64,000 bases of DNA, taken from NCBI RefSeq assembly GCF_048820895.1, contig NZ_JBMERQ010000012.1, positions 16,320 to 80,319 on the forward strand, in the 5' to 3' direction. This DNA comes from Cribrihabitans_A neustonicus. Lineage in GTDB: Bacteria > Pseudomonadota > Alphaproteobacteria > Rhodobacterales > Rhodobacteraceae. The position numbers were made by a program, and so were the translations under genes. The notes beneath the pieces were generated by a model. It was not told where the DNA came from. It searched no databases and saw only the letters and a program-made list of their open reading frames with translations. Below are positions 32,952-42,101 of the stretch, in pieces. Every line of letters begins with the position of its first letter. Position 1 is the first letter of the stretch.

Positions 32952-35480
32952 ATGAGTTTTGTATGGAAGGTTTTTCGAGTTACATTTTTTTTAGCGATTT
33001 ATTTCTTTGCTGCTTTGGTAATTGTTACACTTGGATTGCAGTCTTGGTCGGACGGCAGCCAAGTTCTTTTTGCATTGGGAGCGCCCATCTTTTTGGTTTG
33101 GTGGCAAGAAAGGCGGCGATCTAGAAAAATTGCCGCTACAAATGGCGGCGCAAAGAGTTCGGAAACAACAAAACCGAATTTAGCGCTGGTAGCGCCTCCA
33201 AATGCGTATGAAAAACGTGTCGAGCGTGAACGCGAACGAACTCGCGAAGCCAATGTTTCCACGGGATCGGCTGTGACTCAAGCCTATTCCCCTCCGAAGC
33301 AGGACTACGCTGAGATCGTTCGCGCTGGAAAGTCTGCGGCGCCGGCACTTGCAGCGGCCGCAGAACGAAACCAGCCCTCGCGAGTGGCATCGAGCTCATC
33401 GGCCCGATCATCGAAAAGCGGGTGGGTCCCTTCTAGCGAAACGGCTAGCGTCGCCGGTCTCAACATCGGCGGGATGGTCTATGTTGGCACGCCTCCCTTG
33501 CTGAACTCCTACGGGTATCGTGACAAATGCCGAGCCTATATCGATCCGTCCCTGTCGGTCGCGCGCTCGGGCAGGGACAAGGCTGGCGATGGCATGCCGT
33601 ATTGGCCCGGATACTCGGATATCTCACCCCAGTGTCGGGCAACCTATTTGGAGTGGTTGGCAAGTGGGCGAAGCGACGCTTCCTATAACCCCGGCTACAT
33701 GTTCTTGTACTTCTACGGGCTGGAGCGTCGCTTCTTCGTCGATCAGTCGAACGAAGATGCAAAGGATATCGTCCAGGAAGTTCGACGGCTGCAGTCACTT
33801 TACCCTGATAACCATTCCGTCAGGCGGTATTTGGGTGAGTTCCTCGACATCGCGATGCTCGCCGAAACCGACCTCGACGCTATCGAGCCGATTTTCGAGA
33901 AGCAGGGCTGGGAACTTCCGTTCTCACTCAAATACGCAATCGGAGCTCGTATCGACAAAGGCGAGAACCTGACAGCTGACTGGTTGCTGAGTTGGTTCAT
34001 CTGCCATCCGGAAACAAATCTGAGAACTCCCGCGACGCGGTGCCGTGACGAGTTCGTCGCGCTGTTCCGTATGCGGTTTGATCGGCGTTTTCCTGATGGA
34101 CTCAAAGTGACAAAACCACGGAAATCACTCACTGCATCCTATCGGGCCGCCTCCAGCGAGTTTCAGGGGTCCGCCAACCCAACCGTCGGCGGCAAGCCGG
34201 TCCCCGATATTTCCGGCCTGCGCAAACCGGTCGAGATTGCCCAAGAGTTGGCTGACGAGGTGATGAACGACCTCGACAAGCTCAGTCGCTTCCTGGGCCG
34301 AAACCCTGACGGTCGCGGAAGTGTGGAAGCGCATGCCTTGCTGCCCTCTGAACTTTGGGATGCTTTCCCATCAGAGGAAATGGACCGCTTGAAATCATGG
34401 GCAATCGATATCGTCGATCGGGGGGGATTGGTGCCGCTTGAAGAGGTGATCGGACGGCTGGAGGGAGAAACGAACGAGAAGATCGGGAAACGGCAAATGA
34501 CAGGAGCGGCCGACGCGCTCGCGCGCCTCGGTTTCGGTCTGGCGCCCGACCCTCGGTTTGCGCTCCGGTCGCCCAAGGCGGAGGAGCCTGTTGTGCTTTT
34601 TAGTCTGGGTGAACCCATCGAAAGACTGGAGGAAGTTTCCGACAGCTATCGAAGCGCTTTGATCGAATTGGCACTTGGGTCGTTCGTCGCCCACGCGGAT
34701 GGTCGCATCGCGGAGCCTGAACGTAGGGCGTTGGAAAATCAGGTTTCTTCCGCGACCCTCAGCGATCAGGAACGCCGCAGGCTTCGTGCAAACCTTGAAT
34801 GGTTCCTGGCTGTGCCACCGGACATGGCACTTCTGCGGCGGAAACTGAAGGAGGTGGGCCAAGACAACCAGGCCGCCATGCGGGCAGCGCTGGTTGGTGC
34901 AGCACATGCCGATGGCATCATTCACTCCGACGAAGTCGCAAGCATCGAGAAGATCTATAAAGCTTTGGGCCTTGATCCTGCGCTGGCCTACTCGGACCTG
35001 CATGCTGGCGAAGTTTCGGATGGTCCCTGCACTGTTCGTGCGTCGCAACCAGGTCGCCCGGGCGAAGCGATACCCGAGCTTGAAAAAGCCAGCGGACCCA
35101 AACTCGACGCGTCGCGGATCGCAGCAATCCGTTCGGACACTGAGCGCGTGTCGTCTGTCCTTGGGCAGATTTTCGACGTCGAAGAGGAAGAAAGTGGTGC
35201 GTCCGGGCCCGCCAGCCAAAGCCAGCTGGCGGGGCTTGACTCGAAACACGGCGCCATTGTCCTCGAACTAGTTAATCGTGAGCATTGGTCTGACACGGAG
35301 TTCGAGACGATCTGCGCCTCGCATGGCTTGATGGCGTCCGGGGCACTGGAAGTCGTGAATGAATGGGCTTTTGAGACCTACGATGAAGCGCTTCTCGACG
35401 AGTATGATGGATATGACGTGTCTCCGGAGATTGCGGAGGCGGTAAAAGAAAAGATGAGTGCGGAGGGCAGGGATGTCTAA
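32952..35480 (+). CDS. sngA: Shango-type TerB protein (SngA-like), membrane anchored
   Basis: 842 residues. Two hydrophobic helices at about 7-29 and 36-51 should anchor the N-terminus in the inner membrane. A basic, Ser/Ala-rich linker follows, then a TerB-N domain (about 195-330: MPYWPGYSDISPQCRATYLE, WLASGR, FLYFYGLERRFFVD) and a TerB domain near 570-690 (ELALGSFVAHADGRIAEPE, GAAHADGIIHSDEVASIEKI, acidic metal-binding-like motifs) plus a TerB-C-like end. Shango systems contain a TerB protein, an ATPase and a helicase, the order seen here. The ATG at 32952 fits GGAG 10 bp upstream and starts the membrane helix; the frame extends to 32895 without support. It overlaps the ATPase gene by 8 bp. 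Confidence 0.82.
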   Translation: MSFVWKVFRVTFFLAIYFFAALVIVTLGLQSWSDGSQVLFALGAPIFLVWWQERRRSRKIAATNGGAKSSETTKPNLALVAPPNAYEKRVERERERTREANVSTGSAVTQAYSPPKQDYAEIVRAGKSAAPALAAAAERNQPSRVASSSSARSSKSGWVPSSETASVAGLNIGGMVYVGTPPLLNSYGYRDKCRAYIDPSLSVARSGRDKAGDGMPYWPGYSDISPQCRATYLEWLASGRSDASYNPGYMFLYFYGLERRFFVDQSNEDAKDIVQEVRRLQSLYPDNHSVRRYLGEFLDIAMLAETDLDAIEPIFEKQGWELPFSLKYAIGARIDKGENLTADWLLSWFICHPETNLRTPATRCRDEFVALFRMRFDRRFPDGLKVTKPRKSLTASYRAASSEFQGSANPTVGGKPVPDISGLRKPVEIAQELADEVMNDLDKLSRFLGRNPDGRGSVEAHALLPSELWDAFPSEEMDRLKSWAIDIVDRGGLVPLEEVIGRLEGETNEKIGKRQMTGAADALARLGFGLAPDPRFALRSPKAEEPVVLFSLGEPIERLEEVSDSYRSALIELALGSFVAHADGRIAEPERRALENQVSSATLSDQERRRLRANLEWFLAVPPDMALLRRKLKEVGQDNQAAMRAALVGAAHADGIIHSDEVASIEKIYKALGLDPALAYSDLHAGEVSDGPCTVRASQPGRPGEAIPELEKASGPKLDASRIAAIRSDTERVSSVLGQIFDVEEEESGASGPASQSQLAGLDSKHGAIVLELVNREHWSDTEFETICASHGLMASGALEVVNEWAFETYDEALLDEYDGYDVSPEIAEAVKEKMSAEGRDV

Positions 35481-36780
35481 GTTGAAACCACGTGAACGCG
35501 ATGCAATCGTACAGGCGCTTCGGGCCGGGGTCGTGCCAAAGCTCGGTTTGCGCCATATTCAGGTTGGCCGCGTCCGAGAGATTGAAGAGCTCGTCAAGGA
35601 CATGGACCGGATATCCGATGGCGGATCGGCGATCCGGTTCATCATCGGGGAATACGGATCGGGCAAGACGTTCTTCATAAACCTGATCCGCCTCGTGGCC
35701 TTGGAGAAAGGCCTGGTTGTGATGTTCGCGGATCTGGCGCCGGATCGCCGCATTCACGCGACCGGCGGACAAGCTCGGGGGCTTTATGCGGAGATGGCCC
35801 GAAACCTCTCGACGCGGACAAAGCCCGATGGCGGGGCATTGGCCAGCGTGGTGGAACGGTTTGTCAGCCAAGCTCACCGAGATGCTGAAGAACGGGATTT
35901 GCCCACTGGGACCGTCATTCGTGAACGCCTTGGCCACTTTGAAGAACTTACAGGAGGGTTTGAGTTCGCCGAAGTCATCCGTCGATATTGGGAAGGCCAT
36001 GAGACCGGCGACGACGAGTTGAAATCCGCAGCCCTGAGATGGCTGCGCGGCGAGTTCGCGACACGCACCGACGCGCGCAAGGCGCTTGGTGTGCGAACGA
36101 TCATCGACGACGCCAGTGTCTATGACCATCTGAAGCTTATGTCGGCATTTGTGTGCGAGGCCGGTTACAAAGGCTTGCTCGTCGGCCTCGACGAGATGGT
36201 GAACCTCTACAAGCTCACCTCGTCGCAGGCACGCAATGCAAACTACGAACAGATCCTCCGGATCCTGAATGATGTGCTGCAAGGCAGTGCCGAGAACCTC
36301 GGTTTCCTTATGGGTGGGACCCCGGAGTTTCTGATGAACACCCGTCGAGGGCTATACAGTTACGAAGCCCTCCAATCGCGTTTGGCCGAAAACACCTTCG
36401 CGCGCGACGGATTGGTCGACCTTTCAGGACCCGTTGTCCGGCTCGCCAGCCTGACCCCTGAAGACCTTTTCGTACTTCTGGCCAATGTCCGGCGGATCAT
36501 GCAGGACGATGCCAGTGCTCTGCCGGACGACGCGCTCGAGGCCTTCATGGCGCATTGCTCGGACCGGATCGGTGAAGCTTACTTCCGCACCCCGCGCAAT
36601 ACGGTGACGGCCTTCGTGAACCTGCTTTCCGTGCTCGAGCAAAACCCCGGTGTCGAGTGGAGCGATCTGATCGAAAAGATCGAAGTCTCCAAAGACCTCG
36701 GCGAAGACATGACCGAGGTAGACGAGTCGACTGGTGCCCAAGACCCCGGTGACGATGATCTGATCAGCTTCAAGTTCTGA
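35473..36780 (+). CDS. sngB: Shango ATPase (SngB-like; BrxD/DUF2791 family)
   Basis: A 435-residue P-loop ATPase of the DUF2791 family, which also includes BrxD of type 2 BREX. Seen: the characteristic start (IVQALRAGVVPKLGLRHIQV), Walker A IIGEYGSGKTFFINLI near 55, and Walker B GLLVGLDEMVNLYKL near 240. The C-terminal 200 residues match the rest of the family (FLMGGTPEFLMNTRRGLYSY, then RTPRNTVTAFVNLL), ending in an acidic tail. The ATG at 35473 overlaps the end of the TerB gene, and the stop is 5 bp before the helicase ATG, so the three are one translational block. It probably loads or powers the helicase on DNA (inference). Confidence 0.86.
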   Translation: MSKLKPRERDAIVQALRAGVVPKLGLRHIQVGRVREIEELVKDMDRISDGGSAIRFIIGEYGSGKTFFINLIRLVALEKGLVVMFADLAPDRRIHATGGQARGLYAEMARNLSTRTKPDGGALASVVERFVSQAHRDAEERDLPTGTVIRERLGHFEELTGGFEFAEVIRRYWEGHETGDDELKSAALRWLRGEFATRTDARKALGVRTIIDDASVYDHLKLMSAFVCEAGYKGLLVGLDEMVNLYKLTSSQARNANYEQILRILNDVLQGSAENLGFLMGGTPEFLMNTRRGLYSYEALQSRLAENTFARDGLVDLSGPVVRLASLTPEDLFVLLANVRRIMQDDASALPDDALEAFMAHCSDRIGEAYFRTPRNTVTAFVNLLSVLEQNPGVEWSDLIEKIEVSKDLGEDMTEVDESTGAQDPGDDDLISFKF

Positions 36781-36785
36781 CGCTG

Positions 36786-38957
36786 ATGAGCAGTGCGTTC
36801 GACAAACTGGCCAGGCCTGTGCAGAAATGGATACGCCAGAAAGGATGGCGCGAACTTCGCGATATCCAGGCGCGATCCATCCGGAAGATATGTGAAACCA
36901 ATGCCGATTTGATCGTTGCGGCTTCCACGGCGGGCGGAAAGACTGAGGCGGCGTTCCTGCCGTTGATTTCACAGGTGCTTGACGAGCCCTTTGACGGCGC
37001 CGGCTTCGACCTGCTCTACATTGGCCCGCTGAAAGCTTTGATCACGGATCAAGCCATGCGGCTGGAGGGCATCTGCCAGGAATCAGAGCTTCCGGTTGTT
37101 CCCTGGCACGGGGATGTCTCGCAATCGATCAAGACGCGAGCGTTGAAATCTCCAAAAGGGATCCTGCTTATAACCCCAGAGTCCCTTGAGGCGCTTTTCA
37201 TTCGTCGCGGTTTGGAAATTGCCCGCCTGTTTGGGGCCACGCGGGCGGTCGTGATCGACGAACTGCACACGGTTCTGGATAGCGAACGCGGTGTCCAGCT
37301 TCGTTCACTGCTCACAAGGCTCGAGCTCGCGATAAAGCGCCCAATCCGTCGGATAGGTTTGTCAGCTACGCTGGGCGACATGGACCTCGCCAAGGCCTAT
37401 CTTCGCCCTGACGCCGCAAACGCTGTCGAGTTGATCGAAGCAGTTGGCAGCGAGGCTGAATTGAGGCTTCAGCTTCGCGGCTACCTCTCAGGCGATGAAG
37501 ATGAAAACAGCCCGTCCGCAACGGACGCAATTGCAGCCCATCTGTTCAAGCATCTTCGAGGCAGCGACAACCTGGTCTTCGCTGGAGCACGACAACGGGT
37601 CGAGATTTATGCGGATCGATTGCGGGAGCTTTGCGAACGGGAGCACCTGCCACAGGAATTCTATCCCCACCACGCGAGCCTCTCCCGAGAACACCGTGAC
37701 TTCGTTGAGCGGCGCTTGAAGGACCCTGCGAAACCGACGACCGCCGTTTGCACGTCGACGCTTGAGCTTGGAATCGACATCGGTGACGTGACCTGCGTGG
37801 CTCAAATCGGTGCGCCATTCAGCGTCGCGGCGTTGCGACAACGGCTTGGCCGGTCAGGCCGGCGTGAAGGACAACCGGCCATTCTGAGGCAGTACGCTGT
37901 CGAAGCCAAGTTGACTTCGGAGAGCAGTTTCGTGGATCGTCTTCGCCTCGGCCTAATCAGGTCCATCGCGATGATAGAGCTGCTGCTGGAAGGCTGGTGC
38001 GAACCGCCAAAACCGCAGGCGCTTCATCTCTCAACGCTCGTCCATCAGATACTGTCAGTCATAGCGCAGCGCGGCGGCGTGTCTGCAAGCGTGGTCTACA
38101 ATGTGCTCTGCCGCGAAGGACCCTTTCGGAATGTCACAACCGAAGTCTTCGCAGATGCGTTGCGTGCAATCGGCCACCCAGAAACCGGCTTGATCGAACA
38201 GGCCGGCAGCGGGCTGTTACTTTTGGGTCCATCAGGCGAGAAGCTGGTTGAGCATTACAGCTTCTACGCGGTGTTTCAGACACCTGAGGAATTCCGTTTG
38301 GTTGCAGAGGGGCGGGATCTTGGAACCCTGCCAATCAACAATGTACTTGCTCCCGGGATGCTGCTGATTTTTTCTGGGCGGCGTTGGGTGGTTCAAGAAA
38401 TCCATGATCGTGAAAAGGTCATCGTCGTCAAACCCGCGAAGGCTGGTGTGCCTCCGGTCTTCGGCGGCGATGCGGGGGACATTCATGACAAAGTGATCGA
38501 CCGAATGTTCGCCGTGCTCGAGGGGAATTCTAGCCCAGCTTACATGGATACAGTCTCTTTGATGATGCTCGAGGAAGCGCGTGCTCACTATGAACAGCTG
38601 GGGTTTAGGGCCAATAACATACACACCATCGGCGAGCATACATCAGTCATTACGACGCGGGTCGGTACGGTGAAGACATCAACCCTCGCGCTAGCACTGA
38701 GAAGTGAGGGGTTTTCAGTCGAGCAGCATGACGGGTTCCTGCTGGTGGAGGCAGGGGACGAAACCCCCGATCTTCAAACAGTACTAACGCATATTCGATC
38801 TGGCGAACCTGTCGATCTGTTCGCGGGAGCAGGGAACTTCATGTCGGAGAAGTTTCATCCGTACCTTTCGAAGCCGCTCTTGGAGTTGGATGCAGCCAGT
38901 TCGAAGCTTGTCCCTCATATTCTTCCAACGTTGGTTGAAAGGATCATTCAGGCATGA
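36786..38957 (+). CDS. sngC: Shango helicase (SngC-like; Lhr/BrxHI family)
   Basis: A 723-residue superfamily 2 helicase. Motif I is AASTAGGKTEAAFLP near 45 (TAGGKT), II is VIDELHTVL near 158 (DELH), III is GLSATLGD near 195, and motifs V and VI are VCTSTLELGIDIGDV and RQRLGRSGRREG near 320-360. This is the Lhr-like pattern shared with BrxHI of BREX. The C-terminal third (GLLLLGPSGEKLVEHYSFYA, FSGRRWVVQEI, LALRSEGFSVEQHDGFLLVE) corresponds to the Lhr-type winged-helix and accessory part. Together with the TerB protein and ATPase it makes a Shango-like defence module; the neighbouring SbcCD is not part of the standard three-gene definition. Confidence 0.88.
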   Translation: MSSAFDKLARPVQKWIRQKGWRELRDIQARSIRKICETNADLIVAASTAGGKTEAAFLPLISQVLDEPFDGAGFDLLYIGPLKALITDQAMRLEGICQESELPVVPWHGDVSQSIKTRALKSPKGILLITPESLEALFIRRGLEIARLFGATRAVVIDELHTVLDSERGVQLRSLLTRLELAIKRPIRRIGLSATLGDMDLAKAYLRPDAANAVELIEAVGSEAELRLQLRGYLSGDEDENSPSATDAIAAHLFKHLRGSDNLVFAGARQRVEIYADRLRELCEREHLPQEFYPHHASLSREHRDFVERRLKDPAKPTTAVCTSTLELGIDIGDVTCVAQIGAPFSVAALRQRLGRSGRREGQPAILRQYAVEAKLTSESSFVDRLRLGLIRSIAMIELLLEGWCEPPKPQALHLSTLVHQILSVIAQRGGVSASVVYNVLCREGPFRNVTTEVFADALRAIGHPETGLIEQAGSGLLLLGPSGEKLVEHYSFYAVFQTPEEFRLVAEGRDLGTLPINNVLAPGMLLIFSGRRWVVQEIHDREKVIVVKPAKAGVPPVFGGDAGDIHDKVIDRMFAVLEGNSSPAYMDTVSLMMLEEARAHYEQLGFRANNIHTIGEHTSVITTRVGTVKTSTLALALRSEGFSVEQHDGFLLVEAGDETPDLQTVLTHIRSGEPVDLFAGAGNFMSEKFHPYLSKPLLELDAASSKLVPHILPTLVERIIQA

Positions 38958-39052
38958 GCGATGGGAAGCAGAGGTTGTTTCCTTGCATGCTCTGAACCGC
39001 TAGTGCCAAATGCAATGACCTTTGGGGGCGCAGAGATCATTTGGAGAATGTC

Positions 39053-41260
39053 GTGGCCGATAAGCTGAACATAAGTTTAAGATATTGTTATGGAATTGGA
39101 AAACTTGAGGTAGAGCTGGAGTTTAAGCACAAAGGCTACGCGATCTACGCTCCGAACGGTGTTATGAAAACATCGTTTGCGAAGACAATGATGGACCTAT
39201 CGGAAGGCAATTCGCCGAAGGACCTGCACTTCCCGGATCGCGAACCTACTTGTGAGATCACCCTGAATGGCGAAGCCATTAAGAAAGAGGAAATTTTCGT
39301 CGTTAAATCCTACGATGACAAATTCTCTTCAAGTCAGGTGTCCACTCTTCTTGCGAACGCCGAACTCAGAACGAAGTACGAAAGAATCCATCAGTCGATT
39401 GGCGAAGCAAAAAAGGCTTTGGACAAAGCTCTCAGGAACGCTGCGGGATTTGGAGAAAGATCACGGGAGAACTTAGACCCGATTATCGAGGATGTGTTTG
39501 GCGGTAGCTATTATGAGGCACTTTCTGCGATTGAGGACGAGCTCGACGAACTTCATCAATCGGACCTCGGCAAAGCCGACTACAGAATCCTGTACGACCC
39601 AAAAGTTCAGCAATTCCTTGCCAGCGAAGATGTGGCGGCTGCGGTCGAGGACTTTGCGCAAAAGTATGGCGAGATAACCGAACAATCGCCAATCCTTCGA
39701 AGGGATTTTCGGTATCATAATGTCGCCCAGGTTCAGCAGCAGCTCGAAGCGAACAACTTTTTTAACGCTGGACACAGCATCAGCTTGGCGGATGAAAACA
39801 CGGATCAGAAGGAAGAAGTTTCCTCGGACCAATCTCTTCGCGAGCGCATCGAAGAGGAGAAGCTTCGCGTCTTGAACGATGAGGCGGTGGCGAAGAAATT
39901 CGACACATTCAATTCAAAGCTCAAAAATAAGGAGCTGCAGGCTTTCCGAGACTATATCACAGATAATAAACACCTTCTGCCTATGCTAAACGAACCGAAA
40001 GGCCTGAAACGTGACCTTTGGATGCAATATCTTCGGGCTGCACTTGATGAGTACAAAGCGCTGGTATCCGAGTATCGAACTGGTCAAAGTGCTCTCGCTG
40101 AAATCATCGCAGACGCGGACAGCAGCAGAGGTGATTGGGATGCTGTAGTGGCAGATTTCAATCGTCGCTTTCTCTACCTGCCATTTGAACTTTCCGTTGA
40201 GAACAAGGCCGATGCGATCCTCAAAGGAAGTGCTCCTTCGATTGCTTTTATCATCAAAGATGCAGGTGAAGAGAGGCGTTATGCTTCATCCGAAAAGCAA
40301 GAACTGCTCCGAGCGCTAAGCACAGGTGAAAGCCGCGCGCTGTACATACTTGATATTATGTATGAGGTATTCGTGCGATGGAAGAACCGCACCAAGACCC
40401 TCTTTGTCTTTGACGACATTTCTGACTCGTTTGACTACAAGAACAAGTTCGCGATCATCGACTTCTTGGAGGATGTAACCAAGGTCGAAGACACCAATTT
40501 CCTTGCCATCGTCCTGACTCACAACTTTGATTTCCTTCGAACAGTTTCAAGCAGAGATATCTGTCCAGCACATCAGTGTCGGCTGGCGTTTCGATCTGAT
40601 GATGGGATCAAGTTTGAGCCATTCGAGCGGACGGACATCCAGAGTCCGTTTCGAAAGTGGCAGGCCAGGTTGGCGGAACCGTCCGTTCTAATTGCTTATA
40701 TCCCGTTCTTACGTAATTTGATCGAGTACACGCTTGGCCCAAAAGATGCCGATGGGAATCCTAATGCTGACTACCTTCAGCTTACCAGGATGCTCCACTT
40801 CAAAGATGAAACTGAAGCCCTCACCATCGAGGACTACAAGGCCGTATTCGAACGCCATTTGAGCGGGTGTACTTTCCCTGATGTTGATCTGACGCAGCCA
40901 ATTATTGAGCATCTTTTCGCCACGGCCGATGAGTGTGAAAAAGTTGCCGATGGCATCAATCTTGAGCACAAGATCGCTCTGTCAATCGCGATCAGAATGC
41001 GAGCCGAGCGATACATGGTCGCGAAGATCCGTTCTGCGCAGGAAGAATTTGATGTTTCGAATAAACAGACGGGGAAGATTTTTCAAAAATTCAAAGATTT
41101 GTTCAATAATGAAGCCGAAGAAATAGGCCTTCTACGCCGCGTTAATCTGATCACGCCAGCGAATATACATCTCAATTCCTTTATGTATGAGCCAATCTTA
41201 GACATGGGCATGGCAGAATTGGTGACGTTGTACCAGAACGTAAAGTCAGATTTGAACTAG
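39053..41260 (+). CDS. ABC/SMC-type ATPase of a putative defence pair
   Basis: 735 residues with an ABC-ATPase head split by a long helical region. Walker A is APNGVMKTSFAKTM near residue 33 (degenerate: K-T-S kept, glycines partly changed), the signature is LSTGESRALYILDIMYE near 425, Walker B is TLFVFDDISDSFDYKNK near 450 with DD in place of DE, and the His switch is VLTHNFDF near 485. The C-terminal 230 residues have no recognised domain. The plan recalls RloC/PrrC and other overcoming-lysogenisation-like ATPases, but no zinc hook or anticodon-nuclease motif was found. A GTG at 39053 has GGAG 7 bp before it and is preferred to the TTG at 39041. The CoiA-like gene starts 11 bp after the stop, so they form a pair. 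Confidence 0.72.
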   Translation: MADKLNISLRYCYGIGKLEVELEFKHKGYAIYAPNGVMKTSFAKTMMDLSEGNSPKDLHFPDREPTCEITLNGEAIKKEEIFVVKSYDDKFSSSQVSTLLANAELRTKYERIHQSIGEAKKALDKALRNAAGFGERSRENLDPIIEDVFGGSYYEALSAIEDELDELHQSDLGKADYRILYDPKVQQFLASEDVAAAVEDFAQKYGEITEQSPILRRDFRYHNVAQVQQQLEANNFFNAGHSISLADENTDQKEEVSSDQSLRERIEEEKLRVLNDEAVAKKFDTFNSKLKNKELQAFRDYITDNKHLLPMLNEPKGLKRDLWMQYLRAALDEYKALVSEYRTGQSALAEIIADADSSRGDWDAVVADFNRRFLYLPFELSVENKADAILKGSAPSIAFIIKDAGEERRYASSEKQELLRALSTGESRALYILDIMYEVFVRWKNRTKTLFVFDDISDSFDYKNKFAIIDFLEDVTKVEDTNFLAIVLTHNFDFLRTVSSRDICPAHQCRLAFRSDDGIKFEPFERTDIQSPFRKWQARLAEPSVLIAYIPFLRNLIEYTLGPKDADGNPNADYLQLTRMLHFKDETEALTIEDYKAVFERHLSGCTFPDVDLTQPIIEHLFATADECEKVADGINLEHKIALSIAIRMRAERYMVAKIRSAQEEFDVSNKQTGKIFQKFKDLFNNEAEEIGLLRRVNLITPANIHLNSFMYEPILDMGMAELVTLYQNVKSDLN

Positions 41261-41271
41261 GCGTAGTCGGA

Positions 41272-41964
41272 ATGCGTTTTGCACTTTTGAATGGTCAACG
41301 AGTTGAGGCGACGCCTGGTGCCTTGGGCAACTGCCCAGGCTGCGATGCCGCCATGCTAGCTCGATGCGGGACCAAGAAGGCCTGGCATTGGGCGCACAAA
41401 GGCCGCCGTCATTGTGATCATTGGTGGGAAAACGAAACCGAGTGGCATCGCGACTGGAAGAACCGGTTTCTTACCGACTGGCAAGAGGTGCTAGCTCGCG
41501 ATGAAACTGGCGAGCTTCATATTGCGGATATCAAAACACCCTATGGCCTTGTGATCGAGTTCCAGCACTCTGCTATCAAGTCGGCTGAGGTAAGAAAGCG
41601 CACAGATTTCTACGGTCAAGTAATTTGGATTATCGATGGAACCCGCCGCCCAACTGATCTGATCCAATATGAACGTATGTTGTCAGAAAACTATCCGGAA
41701 CGGTTCGACGGCGTTGATATCTACACCGTTTATTCCGAGGAAACACGGCTTCTCAAAGAATGGGGATCATTGGGCAAGATCGTCGGATTTGACTTTGGCG
41801 GCGAAAATCTATGCTTGCTGACAGCCGCACAAGGCAGAAGCCGTTATCTCTTCGACTTCCCAAAGGTGGAGTTCGCTAGGTTGATTAGTGAAGGGAGGCC
41901 GCTACCAGTGGTTCAGTTCGCAGAACCCACCCAGCGTGGCTATCGAAGGCGTAGAAGATTCTAA
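41272..41964 (+). CDS. CoiA-like nuclease
   Basis: 230 residues resembling the competence protein CoiA. An N-terminal zinc finger-like part has C21-P-G-C24 and a following AWHWAHKGRRHC with further Cys/His ligands. A restriction-endonuclease-like core includes ETEWHRDWK, then HIADIKTPYGLVIEFQHSAI (D...E-F-Q near residues 87-98, the PD-(D/E)xK-type active site of the family). The C-terminus is very basic (YRRRRRF) and may bind DNA or RNA. True CoiA acts in transformation of Gram-positive bacteria; here the gene follows the ABC ATPase by 11 bp and ends the defence island, so an ATPase-gated nuclease is the more natural reading (inference). The next 137 bp hold nothing I recognise. Confidence 0.75.
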   Translation: MRFALLNGQRVEATPGALGNCPGCDAAMLARCGTKKAWHWAHKGRRHCDHWWENETEWHRDWKNRFLTDWQEVLARDETGELHIADIKTPYGLVIEFQHSAIKSAEVRKRTDFYGQVIWIIDGTRRPTDLIQYERMLSENYPERFDGVDIYTVYSEETRLLKEWGSLGKIVGFDFGGENLCLLTAAQGRSRYLFDFPKVEFARLISEGRPLPVVQFAEPTQRGYRRRRRF

Positions 41965-42101
41965 TAAACTTCAGGTCGCAAACAGTCGTTTTTGGTGGCT
42001 ATCCTGGTCTATTAAAATCAACGCTTTGGATATGAAAACCGCCCGTAGAAGATCACCAGCAGTACCATTGCGGTTTTTGGAGGGTTGTTCTCATTAGCCC
42101 G

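Noticed and set aside
35473..38957. BREX type 2 system, suggested by BrxD-like ATPase and BrxHI-like helicase
   Set aside because: No PglX, PglZ, BrxC/PglY or PglW genes are present; the TerB partner fits Shango better.
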